From Nymphaea colorata (lineage: Eukaryota; Streptophyta; Magnoliopsida; Nymphaeales; Nymphaeaceae): DNA of 64,000 nucleotides. The notes under the pieces were generated by a model. It ran no database searches. It saw nothing but the letters and a program-made list of their open reading frames with translations, and had not been told where the DNA came from. Shown here in pieces: positions 55,301 to 64,000 of this stretch (positions within the stretch are counted from its first letter, which is position 1; the number at the start of each line of letters is the position of its first letter). The stretch is taken from contig NC_045146.1 of assembly GCF_008831285.2 (NCBI RefSeq), forward strand, positions 8,502,972-8,566,971. Direction: 5' to 3'. A program made the position numbers and the translations under genes.

Positions 55301-56476
55301 TTAAATGGTCACCTACAAGAAGAAGTTTTCATGAGTGCTCCCCCTGGTTTTGATCTACCCCAAAACAAAGTTTTACGCCTTAAGAAAGCTCTTTATGGTT
55401 TAAAACAAGCTCCCAAAGCCTGGTTTGACAAGTTTAGTAGTGTCATGTTTAATCAAGGTTTTAAATCTTGCTACTCTGATACTGCCATGTTTGTAAAAAC
55501 TACCTCCGTAGGTGTAATTGTTTTATTACTGTATGTTGATGATATGGTTATTACTGGGAGTGATGATGAAGGGATTATAGAGGTAAAACACTTTCTTAGC
55601 AAATGTTTTCAAATGACTGATTTGGGAAGACTAACTTATTTTCTTGGAATTGAAGTTGCTTATAGCAAACAAGGTTATCTTCTTTCTCAAATGAAGTTTG
55701 CTAGTGAATTAGTTGACAGAACAGGTATCTCAGATGACAAAGTTGTGGATACTCCAGCAGCACTGGGAGTAAAAATGAAAATTGATGATGGAGAGATATT
55801 GGAGAATCCCACTCCTTTTCGGCAAATAGTTGGCGCTCTCTCTTATCTATCCATCACCAGACCTGACATTGCTCATGCTGTGCATGTGATAAGCCAATTT
55901 CAACAAAGACCCACCTCAGTACATATGGGAGCGGCAATGCGGATTGTCCGTTATGTGAAAAACACTATCAACAAAGGACTATTTCTGTCTTCTTCTTCTA
56001 TATTAGAATTAGTTGCGTATACAGATGCTGATTGGGGTGGAGATCCCAATAATAGGCACTCCACCACTGGTTTTTGTGTGTTTTTAGGTGACTCCTTAAT
56101 TTCCTGGCGATGCAAGAAACAGAATAAGGTATCGCTATCATCAACAGAAGCTGAATATCGAGCAATGGCAACTACAGCAATGGAGATAGTGTGGCTCAAA
56201 AGCTTACTGAAAGATATGAGAATTCATATTACGAATCCTGTCAAGCTTTGTTGCGACAACAAAAGTGCAATCTATATTGCTAGCAATCACACATTCCATG
56301 AAAGAACAAAGCATATAGAGATGGACTGCCATTATGTTCGTGAAGAGTTCCTTCAGAAAAACATAGATCTCTCCTATGTCCAATCAGAGTATCAACTTGG
56401 CGATTTCTTCACTAAAGCTCTTGCTGCTACCAGATTTAATTTTCTCCTTGGCAAACTTTCGGTTATCACACCGTAA
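52385..56476 (+). CDS. Copia C Gag-Pol polyprotein
   Basis: 1363 codons from ATG 52385 (MDDKVSSLPFPKLSSTNYIQ) to the stop at 56474-56476; an upstream TTG-started extension is not needed. Domains by approximate residue: gag N-terminal block 1-240; zinc knuckle CYHCQEEGHTKPRC from 263; aspartic protease IIDSGASFHMTP at 341; pre-integrase WHQRLGHSN near 470; integrase with VHSDVWGPAP (527), FRSDSGGEF (590) and PQQNGVAERKHRHI (620); reverse transcriptase with KARLVAKGYAQEYGIDYEET (920) and YVDDMVITGSD (1049); RNase H with YTDADWGGD (1211), SSTEAEYRAM (1252) and CDNKSAI (1291). All listed catalytic positions are kept. The polyprotein would be cut by its own protease, assemble into cytoplasmic particles, copy the element RNA and insert the DNA. 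The length is typical for plant copia. Confidence 0.96.
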   Translation: MDDKVSSLPFPKLSSTNYIQWARTMEHFIRSKSLWGLVDGTKLEPQLVLTKVVDGRAMELDATEKEKVMAEYNKKWEEWSVGHHKIITWILTCVDNATSGQISKLNSALEAWEYLKKTHTMRDVAYMHHVQLKIQNLQQGDRSIKDYVAEMDQLYDELSIFEPHWTQDLILREKQIQRDKFYKFIIGLRPEFDGVKTTLLHRSKIPSMNEAIAELQMEENRLCLDKETVNNVLATSRPGAHLRPYRPPHFNRTNEGTRRNIICYHCQEEGHTKPRCPKLRIFDKRSNVVAQIQEEKKEASSFQLEQLISALQPFLKGGSTPSTLGATVASTSSSKYSWIIDSGASFHMTPYESLLTECTKNDSYSFVKTADGTSLEIDFMGNLDLAFGSKILKVPQVRHIPKLNLNLLSVSQIADLGFDVIFSQSKCLIQDRISKKMIGEGFRTNNLYYIDFLDLSRPSCNISKECDIQTWHQRLGHSNIEKMSHLPFMENFCQKNFDCNDCIKAKMKALPFDNRNFIAQKSFDLVHSDVWGPAPIMSKGGLLYYVIFIDDYSRHTWVYFLKHKSEVFTNFKNFYNMIYTQFGSNIKVFRSDSGGEFMSNEFQQFLKEKGIVHQRSCPNTPQQNGVAERKHRHIIETTRALLLSKNVPKNFWAEAVLTSTYLINRMPTKLLKHISPFERLHHVKPNYNRLKVFGCKCFVLNDKDDKLSSKAICCVFIGYSETQKGYRCYDIKKDKVYVSRNVIFLENEDGFKDEPKKLEDYTFLWTNDIDDDDDIDDDEPDKGIEVPIEEVNNDNSTHIIPPKEILVYRRRDPQNQETNQSLPRRSQRHIRPPQRFISYESFSPKFRACIMAHHSFHEPSSYLEAKEDPNWIEAMNLELKALESNETWDIVPLPTGKKTIGCRWIYKIKTRSDGTLERYKARLVAKGYAQEYGIDYEETFAPVARMTSVRTLIAIASVKHWTIFQMDVKNAFLNGHLQEEVFMSAPPGFDLPQNKVLRLKKALYGLKQAPKAWFDKFSSVMFNQGFKSCYSDTAMFVKTTSVGVIVLLLYVDDMVITGSDDEGIIEVKHFLSKCFQMTDLGRLTYFLGIEVAYSKQGYLLSQMKFASELVDRTGISDDKVVDTPAALGVKMKIDDGEILENPTPFRQIVGALSYLSITRPDIAHAVHVISQFQQRPTSVHMGAAMRIVRYVKNTINKGLFLSSSSILELVAYTDADWGGDPNNRHSTTGFCVFLGDSLISWRCKKQNKVSLSSTEAEYRAMATTAMEIVWLKSLLKDMRIHITNPVKLCCDNKSAIYIASNHTFHERTKHIEMDCHYVREEFLQKNIDLSYVQSEYQLGDFFTKALAATRFNFLLGKLSVITP

Positions 56477-56489
56477 GTTTGAGGGGGGG

Positions 56490-56966
56490 TGTTAGAATGT
56501 ATGTATCCCATATGTATACATATATACATTTATATATATCACATATATTAGTCATCTAATATATGCTTTATATATATATATATATATTTTATATTTTGGG
56601 TACTTAGGACACCTATGTAATTTTCACTTTCTTTATGTATTTTTTCTTTATGTATTATTTTCTGTTTTCCCCTTTTATTCCTCTCCTTTTTCTATTTTTC
56701 ATAGAGGGAGACTAGTCCCAACGGCTAGATTTCTAGCCGTTGGGACTGCCTCCTCCTTCTTCTCTTTGGCCCTCTCCTCTATAAATAGGGCTGCTCTCCC
56801 ATTGTTTATTGTATGGCTTTTTAGCCTACTTCTTGTATCTCTTTGTGTGATTAATTTAAGTTCTTCTTCACCTCTTGTTTGAGGGTTTGTGAGATTGACT
56901 TGTTGGTGAAAGAAGCTTCAAGGCTGATATTACTTGAAGAGGTTGTTTCTTTGGGCCTGATTTACA
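56490..56966 (+). repeat. Copia C 3' LTR
   Basis: Starts TGTTAGAATGTATG and ends CCTGATTTACA. The palindrome with the MSA pair is at 56714-56747 and the TATA box is at about 56780. Confidence 0.95.
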
Positions 56967-56971
56967 TTCTT

Positions 56972-58948
56972 TACGAGATAGTCCCACAAAACTGGATAGT
57001 TGCACCGGACGACCAACTCGTTGTGTTATGTTTTCCTTTGTGGGTAGCAAGACATCTTTCCGGCCCTTAAATTTAAATGAATAAGTATTCTTATGCCCAT
57101 TATGAACAGTCTTCCGATTAAACTGTCCAGGTTGACCAAGAAGAGACATGCATTCATTGGAACAACGTCACACCACACTTCGTCCAGGTAATGTGGTCCC
57201 AGAGAAAGCTTTACTAGGCACCGCTGGGGGACGTGAACTTCTTCTCCCTTTTTAAACTAAGACATCTTGTAAGGTTGAGTGCACTTTTCGAGCTTTAAGC
57301 CTAGGGTAGTAACTGCTTATTGTGAAACTAGGTTCTCACATGCACCACTGTCAATAATCACATCACAAATTGTCAATAATCACATCACAAATATATCCCT
57401 CACACTTGCATCGAGTCCTGAAAATGTTACCACGTAACCATGAAGAATCTGACTTTCCTTTTGGTGCAGTCAAGACGTGATGTATTGATAAAAGGTTGCT
57501 TATGTCATCACCATCAAAATGTATAACATCATCCTGATCAGAACTCACATCAGACGAGCCACTCGAGACTTCCTTACTGTTAGAATCTGGCGGTTCCTCT
57601 ATAGTCTCTGCCAAATGAGTTTTCTTTTGGGAATTTGGACAGTGATTTAACTCATGAAACCTAAAACAACGGATGGTCTGATCTGAACTACGAGTTTTAG
57701 ACTGGGTGTTATAGGCTGGACCTGATTGCTCGCCTTTACCAGGGGAAGGCGGTACGGTATGGGCTTGAACTCAACAGGTTTCGAGGAGCTAGCTTCCCTA
57801 GTTGGAAAACTCGACTTGGGACGATGTGAGGTGTCACCCCTAGACACTTGGGTTTCATGCTTAAGTTTCAAGGTTTCTTCTCTGTTCATTGCATATCTGC
57901 TTGCCTGATCTAGAGTATCTACTCTGGTACAATTAAATTGATCAGAAATAGAGGGACGAAGACCAGGAACCTACCTGGTAACTTGTTGACGTTCAGTCTC
58001 CACAATCTGGACGTGCAGTGACAGTCGATGAAACTCTGCCATGTAATCCGTTACGGATCTCGAGCCCTGACGAAGGTTGAGGTACTCCTTGTATGCCCTC
58101 TCAGCGAAGGTACAAATTTGGTCTACATCAGCCTCTGCATCTCGCCCCAAGCCTGCACAGGTCGCTGACCGCGTCGCCCATACGATCTTTGAAGCTCAAA
58201 CCACCGTGTCTGTGCAAGCCCACGCAGTCTAGTCGCAGCAAGTGGCACTCTGTGATGCTCCTCCACCTGGTGGTAGTCAAACAAGAACTGGACTGCATAT
58301 GCCCAGTCAAAGTACTCCTGTGCGTCGAATTGCCCAACAAACTCCGGAAGGTCCAACCTCACCCCATATCTGGTGGGGCGATCTGCGGTACGCCTGTGTC
58401 GATGGTCAACTGGTCCTTTTGGATGTGCACTCCAAAACTCGTCATCATCTGAATAAGCTGAGTCGCTGTCATTCTCGGCTGGCGCATGGGGTCGGTACGG
58501 CTCAACATGAGGTGGCCTCGGGTGGGTCCGATCTGCGAGGGGACCCATCCGTCGACACCTTTGTTGTGGAGCCTGAAGAAGTGGTGGGTCCCTAACTGTG
58601 CCTGCACAAAATGGAACTAGATCTGGGGCTTGGGTCCCATGGACAATCAGATAGCGATATGAGTATGGATTTGGGAATGGGTATGGGGCGTGAAAAGTAT
58701 TCACATGTGGACTTGGGTATGGGTTTAAGGACGGATTTGGATAAAGGTTTGGGTTGGATTGGGTTTGGATCGGGTTTTCTCCTAAACTATTCGTCAGACC
58801 TAGAGTGGATTGGGTTGGATTATGGATCGAGTTTTGTGGATAGAAGGCAGGATTTGAACTCGATCCTGAATCTGTAAGAGAATGGATCTGGTTTTGATCT
58901 GGTCTAGGACACAAAATGGGCGGGTTCCGGGTCCGATTATGGTCTTGG
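56972..58948 (-). pseudogene. Gypsy D gag and protease
   Basis: The minus-strand frame 58914-58123 starts with a proline/asparagine-rich, repeat-like N-terminus, then AYSDDDEFWSAHPKG and the gag core LDLPEFVGQFDAQEYFDWAY, HRVPLAATRLRGLAQTRWFE and RPVQAWGEMQRLM. It continues in other frames with AYKEYLNLRQGSRSVTDYMA and a degraded zinc-knuckle remnant CFRFHELNHC at about 57660. The protease region (57410-57330) is disrupted by a 22-bp tandem duplication (57349-57392) at the D-S-G site. The last part (57149-56972) reads QPGQFNRKTVHNGHKNTYSF and RPVQLSSFVGLSRKE before the copia C insertion. Several frameshifts. Confidence 0.8.
57349..57392 (+). repeat. 22-bp tandem duplication in the gypsy D protease
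   Basis: TGTCAATAATCACATCACAAAT is present twice in direct tandem. The unit length is not a multiple of three and it straddles the codons for the protease active-site D-S-G on the minus strand, so the protease is broken there. Confidence 0.85.
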
Positions 58949-59257
58949 TGTAAATCAGGCCCAAAGAGACAAATACTTCAAGTAAATCAGCCTTGAAGCT
59001 TCCACCAACAAGTCAAACTCACAAGCCCTCAAACAAGAGGTGAAGAAGAAATTGAATTAATCACAATAAGAGATACATAAAATAGGCTAAAAAGCCATAT
59101 CAAACAATAGAGAAGCTGTCCTATTTATAGAGGAGAGGGCCAAAGAGAAGAAGGAGGAGGCAGTCCCAACGGTTAGAAATCTCGCCGTTGGGACTAGTCT
59201 CCCTCTAGGTAAAACAGAAAAAGGAGAGGGATAAAAGGGGAAAAACAGAAAATAAAC

Positions 59258-60351
59258 TAAGGTAGCGTTTGATAGGCAGAGATTCTATTGTAGCTCAGGA
59301 AAGATTATTCAAATTTAAAAAAAAATTCCTGCGTATCAAACGCGGAATTATTTTTTTTACCGTTGAAGCTCAAAACGGAATAATATTTCCAGAAATATTA
59401 TTCCAGCTGAGAGCCGGAATAATATTTTCGGTTTTTTTTTTTTTATCGTTGGGGAGGAAGAAGGGACGGGGAGGAAGAAAGGAAGGAGGGAGGAGGAAGA
59501 AGGAGGAAGAAGGGAAGGAGGGAGGAGAAGGAAGGGAAGGAGGAAGGAGGGAGGAGGACGAAAGGGAAGGAGGGAGGAGGAAGAGGGGAAGGAGGTAGGA
59601 GGAAGAAAGGGAAGAAGGGAAGGAGGCTGAGCCGGAAGGAGGGATCGTAGACGGAGGGAGGAGGAAAGGGGAACGAGGGAGGATGGAAGGAGGCGGAAGA
59701 AGGGAAGGAGGAAGGAGGGAGGAGGAAGAAGGGTAGGAGGGAGGAGGAAAGGGGAATGAGGGATCATGAAAGGAGGGAGGATGGAAGGAGGCGGAAGAAG
59801 GGAAGGAGGAAGGAGGGAGGAGGAAAGGGGAAGGAGGCGGAAGAAGGGAAGGAGGCTAGGCGGAAGAAACGAAGGAGGAAGAAGGGAAGGAGGGAGGAGG
59901 AAAGGGAGAGGAGGAAAGGGGAAGGAGGCGCGGAAGAAGGGAACGAAAGGGAAAGAGGAAGGAGGGAGGAGGAAAGAGGAAGGAGGGAGGAGGAAAGGGA
60001 AGGAGGGAGGAGGAAGAAGGGAAAGAGGAAGGAGGGAGGAGGAAGAAGGGAAAGAGGAAGGAGGGAGGAGGAAAGGGAAGGAGGGAGGAGGAAGAAGGGA
60101 AAGAGGAAGGAGGTGGAGGAAGGGAAGGAGGGAGGAGGAAGAAAGGGAAGGAAACGGAGGGTTTTCCCATTTCCAATTCTTCCTCCCTCCCATCAAACGC
60201 AGAAACTTATTTCTAGAAAAATAATTCTAAACTAACAAACACAACTTAGTTTTGGAAATCAAGAATTTTATTTCTTAAAAACCAATTCCAGAAATATGTT
60301 TCTAGAAACATCTTTCCAGAAACATATTTCTGGTCATCAAACACTACCTAA
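59258..60351. mobile_element. Harbinger/Tourist-like element with TAA TSD and GA-rich core
   Basis: 59261-60348 begins GGTAGCGTTTGAT and ends ATCAAACACTACC, inverted repeats matching at 12 of 13 bases, with TAA on both sides (59258-59260, 60349-60351). TAA with GTTTG-rich ends is the PIF/Harbinger pattern. Comparison with the copia C LTRs gives the empty site directly. Flanks inside the element have TTCCAGAAAT-type inverted words; the centre is a GA-rich minisatellite. No transposase. Confidence 0.8.
59450..60165. repeat. GA-rich (GGAGGAAGAAGGGAAGGA)n minisatellite
   Basis: About 700 bp of almost pure purine on the plus strand built from GGAGGAAG, AAGGGAAGG and GAGGGAGGA words. Long frames on both strands (R/E/G/K or S/L/P) come only from the repeat. 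Confidence 0.92.
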
Positions 60352-60523
60352 AAGAAAAGATACATCAAGAAAGTAAACATTACATAAGTGTCCTAAGTAC
60401 CCAAAAGATATAAAATATATATATACATATAAAACATATATTAGATGACTAATATATGTGATATATATAAATATATATATGTATACATTTGGGATACATA
60501 CATTCTAACACCCCCCCTCAAAC

Positions 60524-61481
60524 TTACGGTGTGATAACCGAAAGTTTGCCAAGGAGAAATTTGAATCTGGCAGCAGCAAGAGCTTTAGTGAAGAAGTCTC
60601 CAAGCTGATACTCTGATGGAACATAGGAGAGATCAATGTTTTTCTGCAAGAATTCTTCACGAACATAATGACAATCCATCTCTATATGCTTTGTTCTTTC
60701 GTGAAATGTGTGATTGCTAGCAATATATATTGCACTTTTGTTGTCACAACAAAGCTTGACAGGATTCGTGATATGAATTTCCATATCTTTCAGTAAGCTT
60801 TTGAGCCACACTATCTCCATTGTTGTAGTTACCATTGCACGATACTCAGCTTCTGTTGATGATAGCGACAACTTATTTTGTATCTTGCATCGCTAGGAAA
60901 TTAAGGAATCACCTAAAAACACACAAAAACCAGTGGTGGAGTGCCTATTATTGGGATCTCCACCCCAATCAACATTTGTATAAGCAACTAAATACAGAAG
61001 AGGAAGACAAAAATAGTCCTTTGTTGATAGTGTTTTTCACACAACGGACAATCCGCATTGCCGCTCCCATGTGCACTGAGGTGGGTCTTTGTTGAAATTG
61101 GCTTATCACAGGCACGGCATGAGCAATGTCCGGTCTGGTGATGGAGAGATAAGAGAGAGCTCCAACTATTTGCCGAAAAGGAGTGGGATTCTCCAATATC
61201 TCTCCATCATCAATTTTCATTTTTACTCCCAGTTCTTTTGGGGTATCCACAACTTTGTCATCTGAGATACCTGTTCTGTCAACTAATTCACTAGCAAACT
61301 TCATTTGAGAAAGAAGATTACCCTGCTTGCTATAAGCAACTTCAATTCCAAGATAATAAGTTAGTCTTCCCAAATCAGTCATTTGAAAACATTTCTTAAG
61401 AAAATGTTTTACCTCTATAATCCCTTCATCATCACTCCCAGTAATAACCATATCATCAACATACGATAATAAAACAATCAA
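60524..61481 (-). pseudogene. Copia D RNase H and end of reverse transcriptase
   Basis: Piece 60871-60524 holds MSLSSTEAEYRAMVTTTMEI, CDNKSAIYIASNHTFHERTK and the C-terminus GKLSVITP, as in copia C. Piece 61481-60969 holds LLSYVDDMVITGSDDEGIIE, with the Y-V-D-D box, through FRQIVGALSYLSITRPDIAH. A frame break between them, around 60890-60970, removes the first RNase H aspartate block from the frame. Confidence 0.88.
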
Positions 61482-62584
61482 TTACACCTACGGAGGTGGT
61501 TTTTACAAACATGGCAGTATCAGAGTAGCAAGATTGAAAACCTTGATTAAACATGACACTATTAAACTTGTCAAACCAGGCCTTGGGAGCTTGTTTTAAA
61601 CCATAAAAGGCTTCTTAAGACGTAAAATTTTGTTTTGTGGTAGATCAAAACCAGGGGGAGCATTCATGAAAACTTCTTCCTGTAAGTGACCATTTAAAAA
61701 AGCATTTTTAACATCCATTTGAAAAATAGTCCAATGTTTAACAGAAGCAATGACAATAAGAGTTCTAACAGAAGTCATGCGAACAACAAAAGCAATGGTT
61801 TCTTCATAATCAATCCCATATTCTTGAGCATATCCCTTGGCAACAAGTCTGGCTTTATATCTTTCTAAGGTTCCATCACTTCTAGTTTTGATTTTATAGA
61901 TCCATCTACAACCAATAGCCTTTTTCTCCGTTGGTAGAGGCACAATATCCCAAGTCTCATTGCTTTCAAGAGCTTTAAGCTCAAGATTCATGACTTCAAT
62001 CCAATTGAGATCTTCCTTAGCTTCAAGGTAAGAAGATGACTTATAAAAAGAACGATGTGCCATAAGACAAGCTCGAAATTTTGGAGAAAAAGACTCGTAA
62101 GAGATAAATCTTTGAGGAGGCCTAATGTGCCTTTGGGATCTCCTAGGAAGAGATTGATTAGTTTCTTGATTTTGGGGATCGCTTCTTCTATAAACTAAGA
62201 TCTCTTTTGGAGGAATCATACGAGTAGAATTATCATTGTTGACTTCTTCAATTGGCACTTCTACAACTTTATCGGGTTCATCATCATCAATATCATCGTC
62301 ATCATCAATATCATTAGTCCAAAGAACAGTATAATCTTCTAGTTTCTTGGGTTCATCTTTGAAACCATCTTCATTTTCTAAAAAATCACATTTCTAGAAA
62401 CATAAACTTTATCTCTTTCAATATCATAACATCTATAACCCTTTTGAGTTTCAGAATACCCAATAAAAACACAAGAAATAGCTTTGGAAGAAAGCTTATC
62501 GTCTTTGTCACTTAACACAAAACATTTGCAACCAAAGACTTTTAAGTCTATTGTAATTAGGTTTAACGTGGTGAAGTTTTTCAA
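61482..62584 (-). pseudogene. Copia D reverse transcriptase N-part and integrase end
   Basis: Piece 62258-61596 reads from the linker (RSQRHIRPPQRFISYESFSP) through WDIVPLPTEKKAIGCRWIYK and ERYKARLVAKGYAQEYGIDY to a frame break at about 61600 in the Y-G-L-K-Q-A-P region. Piece 62584-62378 has the C-terminal integrase end FIGYSETQKGYRCYD and stops at 62378. Confidence 0.85.
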
Positions 62585-63455
62585 AAGGAGAAATATGTTT
62601 CAAAAGTTTGGTAGACATTCTATTAATTAAATAGGTTGAAGTCAAAACAGCCTCGGCCCAAAAGTTTTTGGGAACATTTTTAGATAAAAGAAGGGTTCGA
62701 GTAGTTTCAATAATGTGCCTATGTTTACGCTCGACCACTCCGTTTTGTTGTGGAGTGTTAGGACAAGATCTTTGATGAACAATGCCTTTTTCTTTTAGAA
62801 ATTGCTGAAATTCATTTGACATAAATTCTCCTCCCGAATCACTTCTAAAGATTTTGATATTTGAGCCAAATTGGGTATAGATCATGTTGTAGAAATTCTT
62901 AAAGTTGGTGAAAACCTCCAATTTATGTTTGAGAAAGTAAACCCAAGTATGCCTAAAATAATCATCAATAAAGATCACATAGTACAATAATCCTCCTTTT
63001 GACATAATAGGAGCGGGTCCCCACACATCCGAATGCACTAAATCAAAAGAGTTTTGGGCAATAAAGTTTCTATTATTAAAAGGTAAGACTTTCATTTTAG
63101 CCTTAATACAATCATTACAATCAAAATTTTTTCGACAAAAATTCTCCATAAAGGGAAGATGAGACATTTTTTTTATATTGGAATGTCCAAGTCTTTGATG
63201 CCAAGTTTGAATGTCACATTCTTTAGAGATATTGCAAGATGGTCTTGAAAGGTTCAAAAAGTCTATGTAGTAGAAATCTTTTGTTCTAAAACCTTCCCCA
63301 ATCGTCTTCTTGGATACTCGGTCCTGTATCAAACATTTGGATTGTGAGAAGATTATATCAAAACCAAGGTCGACTATTTGATAAACGGACAATAAATTTA
63401 AACTTAATTTAGGAATGTGTCTTACTTGAGGTACTTTTAAAAGTTTTGGATCCAA
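62508..63455 (-). pseudogene. Copia D integrase
   Basis: Open for 315 codons: LKVPQVRHIPKLSLNLLSVY, TWHQRLGHSNIKKMSHLPFM, FDLVHSDVWGPAPIM, FRSDSGGEF and PNTPQQNGVVERKHRHIIET. It is a close match to the copia C integrase with scattered replacements (for example ADDYSRH reads DDYFRH). It is cut off from the protease by a frameshift at about 63457. Confidence 0.88.
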
Positions 63456-63458
63456 AAG

Positions 63459-64000
63459 CTAGGTCAAGATTTCCAATAAAATCGATTTCAAGAGAAGTAC
63501 CATCTGCCGTTTCACAAAGGAATAAGAATCATTTTTAGTGCGTTCGTTGAGAAGGGATCCACAAGGAGTCATATGAAAAGATGCACCCGAATCAATAATC
63601 CAAGAATACCTACTTGAAGAAGTAGATGCCACGGCTCCCAAAGTTGAAGGTGTGCCTCCTCCCTTTAGAAAAGGTTGAAGACCACTTATGAGTTGATCAA
63701 GTTGGAATGAGCTTGCTTCTTTTCTTTCTTCTTGAATTGGAACCGCAACATTGCTTCTTTTGTCAAAAGTTTTAAGTTTTGGACATCTTGGCTTGGTATG
63801 TCCTTCTTCTTGACAATGATAGCAAATAACTTTTCTTCTTGCTCCTTCATTTGTACGATTGAAGTGAGAAGGTCTATAAGGTCTCAAATGGGCCCCCGGC
63901 CTAGATGTGGCAAGCACATTGTTGACTGTCTCTTTATCAAGACAAAGACGATTTTCCTCCATTTGAAGCTCCGCAATAGCCTCATTCATAGATGGTATTT
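63459..64000 (-). pseudogene. Copia D gag end and protease, cut by the window edge
   Basis: Begins at the window edge inside gag (MNEAIAELQMEENRLCLDKE corresponds to copia C residues near 208), with zinc knuckle CYHCQEEGHTKPRC and protease WIIDSGASFHMTP. The frame then shifts after SYSFVK. The rest of gag and the 5' LTR lie outside. Confidence 0.88.

Larger units (their letters stand above)
51571..56971 (+). mobile_element. Copia C: intact-looking young Ty1/copia element, TSD TTCTT
   Basis: LTRs at 51576-52056 and 56490-56966, exact TTCTT duplications outside, an exact primer site after the 5' LTR and a G-rich tract (GAGGGGGGG) before the 3' LTR. The LTRs differ by about three substitutions, a TA-repeat length change, and 1- and 3-bp indels by eye. 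One uninterrupted gag-pol frame of 1363 codons lies between. All parts for autonomous movement appear to be present, so this is the youngest and most complete element in the window. It interrupts gypsy D. Confidence 0.95.
42900..58948 (-). mobile_element. Gypsy D: chromovirus-like Ty3/gypsy, split by copia B and copia C
   Basis: On the minus strand, gag and protease (58914-56972), the reverse transcriptase region (51570-50207) and RNase H end plus integrase (44732-43200) are three pieces of one element. The gypsy reading resumes exactly across each 5-bp target duplication: TTCTT at 56967-56971 and 51571-51575, TACTC at 50202-50206 and 44733-44737. Without the copia elements its coding part is about 4.9 kb. 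The gag type and the integrase end (GTYSKLSPRKY, LGTNAYLLELPEW) resemble chromoviruses of the CRM/Reina type; no chromodomain was recognised. The 5' LTR is cut off by copia D at 58949. Confidence 0.88.
58949..60510 (-). repeat. Copia D 3' LTR, interrupted by a Harbinger-like element
   Basis: Plus strand starts TGTAAATCAGGCC and ends CATTCTAACA, the reverse complement of the copia C LTR ends. The MSA palindrome is present but altered at 59162-59195: one arm still fits the consensus (CCCAACGGTTA, 59165-59175), the other has one mismatch. The extra 1.09 kb at 59261-60348 is absent from the two copia C LTRs. Confidence 0.9.
58949..64000 (-). mobile_element. Copia D: inverted, decayed copy of the copia C family (runs off the window)
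   Basis: From 58949 the sequence is the reverse complement of the copia C LTR end and continues through its 3' LTR (58949-60510, enlarged by an inserted element), polypurine tract and pol into gag. It stops at the window edge at a point matching about 52998 of copia C. The base words next to the LTR are CTTGG, which would be one TSD copy; the other is outside. The coding part is broken into at least six frames, so this copy is older than copia C. With copia C it forms a head-to-head-in-sequence inverted pair. Confidence 0.93.

Noticed and set aside
59269-60235. Long open frames on both strands (up to 279 codons) over 59.27-60.24 kb
   Set aside because: They are translations of the GA-rich minisatellite (R/E/G/K on one strand, S/L/P on the other) and have no start context or domain.

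Overview
The window is a repeat-dense, gene-poor stretch of a flowering-plant nuclear genome. It is AT-rich, and every coding domain I can name is either a plant retrotransposon domain (Ty1/copia, Ty3/gypsy, a LINE) or a decayed fragment of a plant gene (a receptor-like kinase and the 26S proteasome subunit RPN8). I found no intact cellular gene, no tRNA or rRNA gene and nothing bacterial. The species cannot be told from the sequence.

Layout. 1-12.4 kb: two decayed Ty3/gypsy elements of the Tat type lie head to head (pol on the minus strand 2.6-5.3 kb, on the plus strand 7.15-10.06 kb). The second is followed by a 52-bp tandem array at 10.63-11.30 kb. 13.23-13.69 kb: a complete miniature LTR element (TRIM) with target-site duplication (TSD) AGTTA. 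17.2-18.2 kb: a cluster of short inverted repeats resembling a CACTA end, then a receptor-kinase pseudogene. 21.83-32.54 kb: a large hAT-like unit with matching terminal inverted repeats (TIRs) and an 8-bp TSD (TCCATACC). It holds minus-strand exon-like pieces and an old copia element (copia A, 24.57-29.42 kb). 33.0-37.3 kb: a gypsy integrase remnant split by a 3.1-kb solo-LTR-like insertion (TSD CAAGT), followed by a 166-bp hAT MITE (TSD CACATAAG). 38.6 kb: an RPN8 3' pseudogene. 39.5-41.6 kb: a Tourist-like MITE, a 148-bp tandem duplication and a LINE remnant.

42.9-64.0 kb is a nested stack. A chromovirus-like gypsy element on the minus strand (gag at 58.9 kb to the integrase end at 43.2 kb) is cut by copia B (44,738-50,201, TSD TACTC) and copia C (51,576-56,966, TSD TTCTT). 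Upstream of its gag it abuts an inverted second copy of the copia C family (copia D, 58,949 to the window end). The LTR of copia D has itself taken a Harbinger-like element with TAA ends and a long GA-rich tract. Copia C has near-identical LTRs and one uninterrupted gag-pol frame. Copia B differs from an intact element only by a 7-bp duplication in gag.

The most unusual points are: an inverted pair of perfect MSA (mitosis-specific activator) consensus sites upstream of the TATA box in the copia C LTRs; the copia C/copia D inverted pair separated by only 2 kb, which could give a long hairpin transcript; the hAT-like unit with exon-like cargo; and the TRIM, with every terminal signal present. 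Boundaries and TSDs were read by eye; lineage names are by motif resemblance, not by database search.
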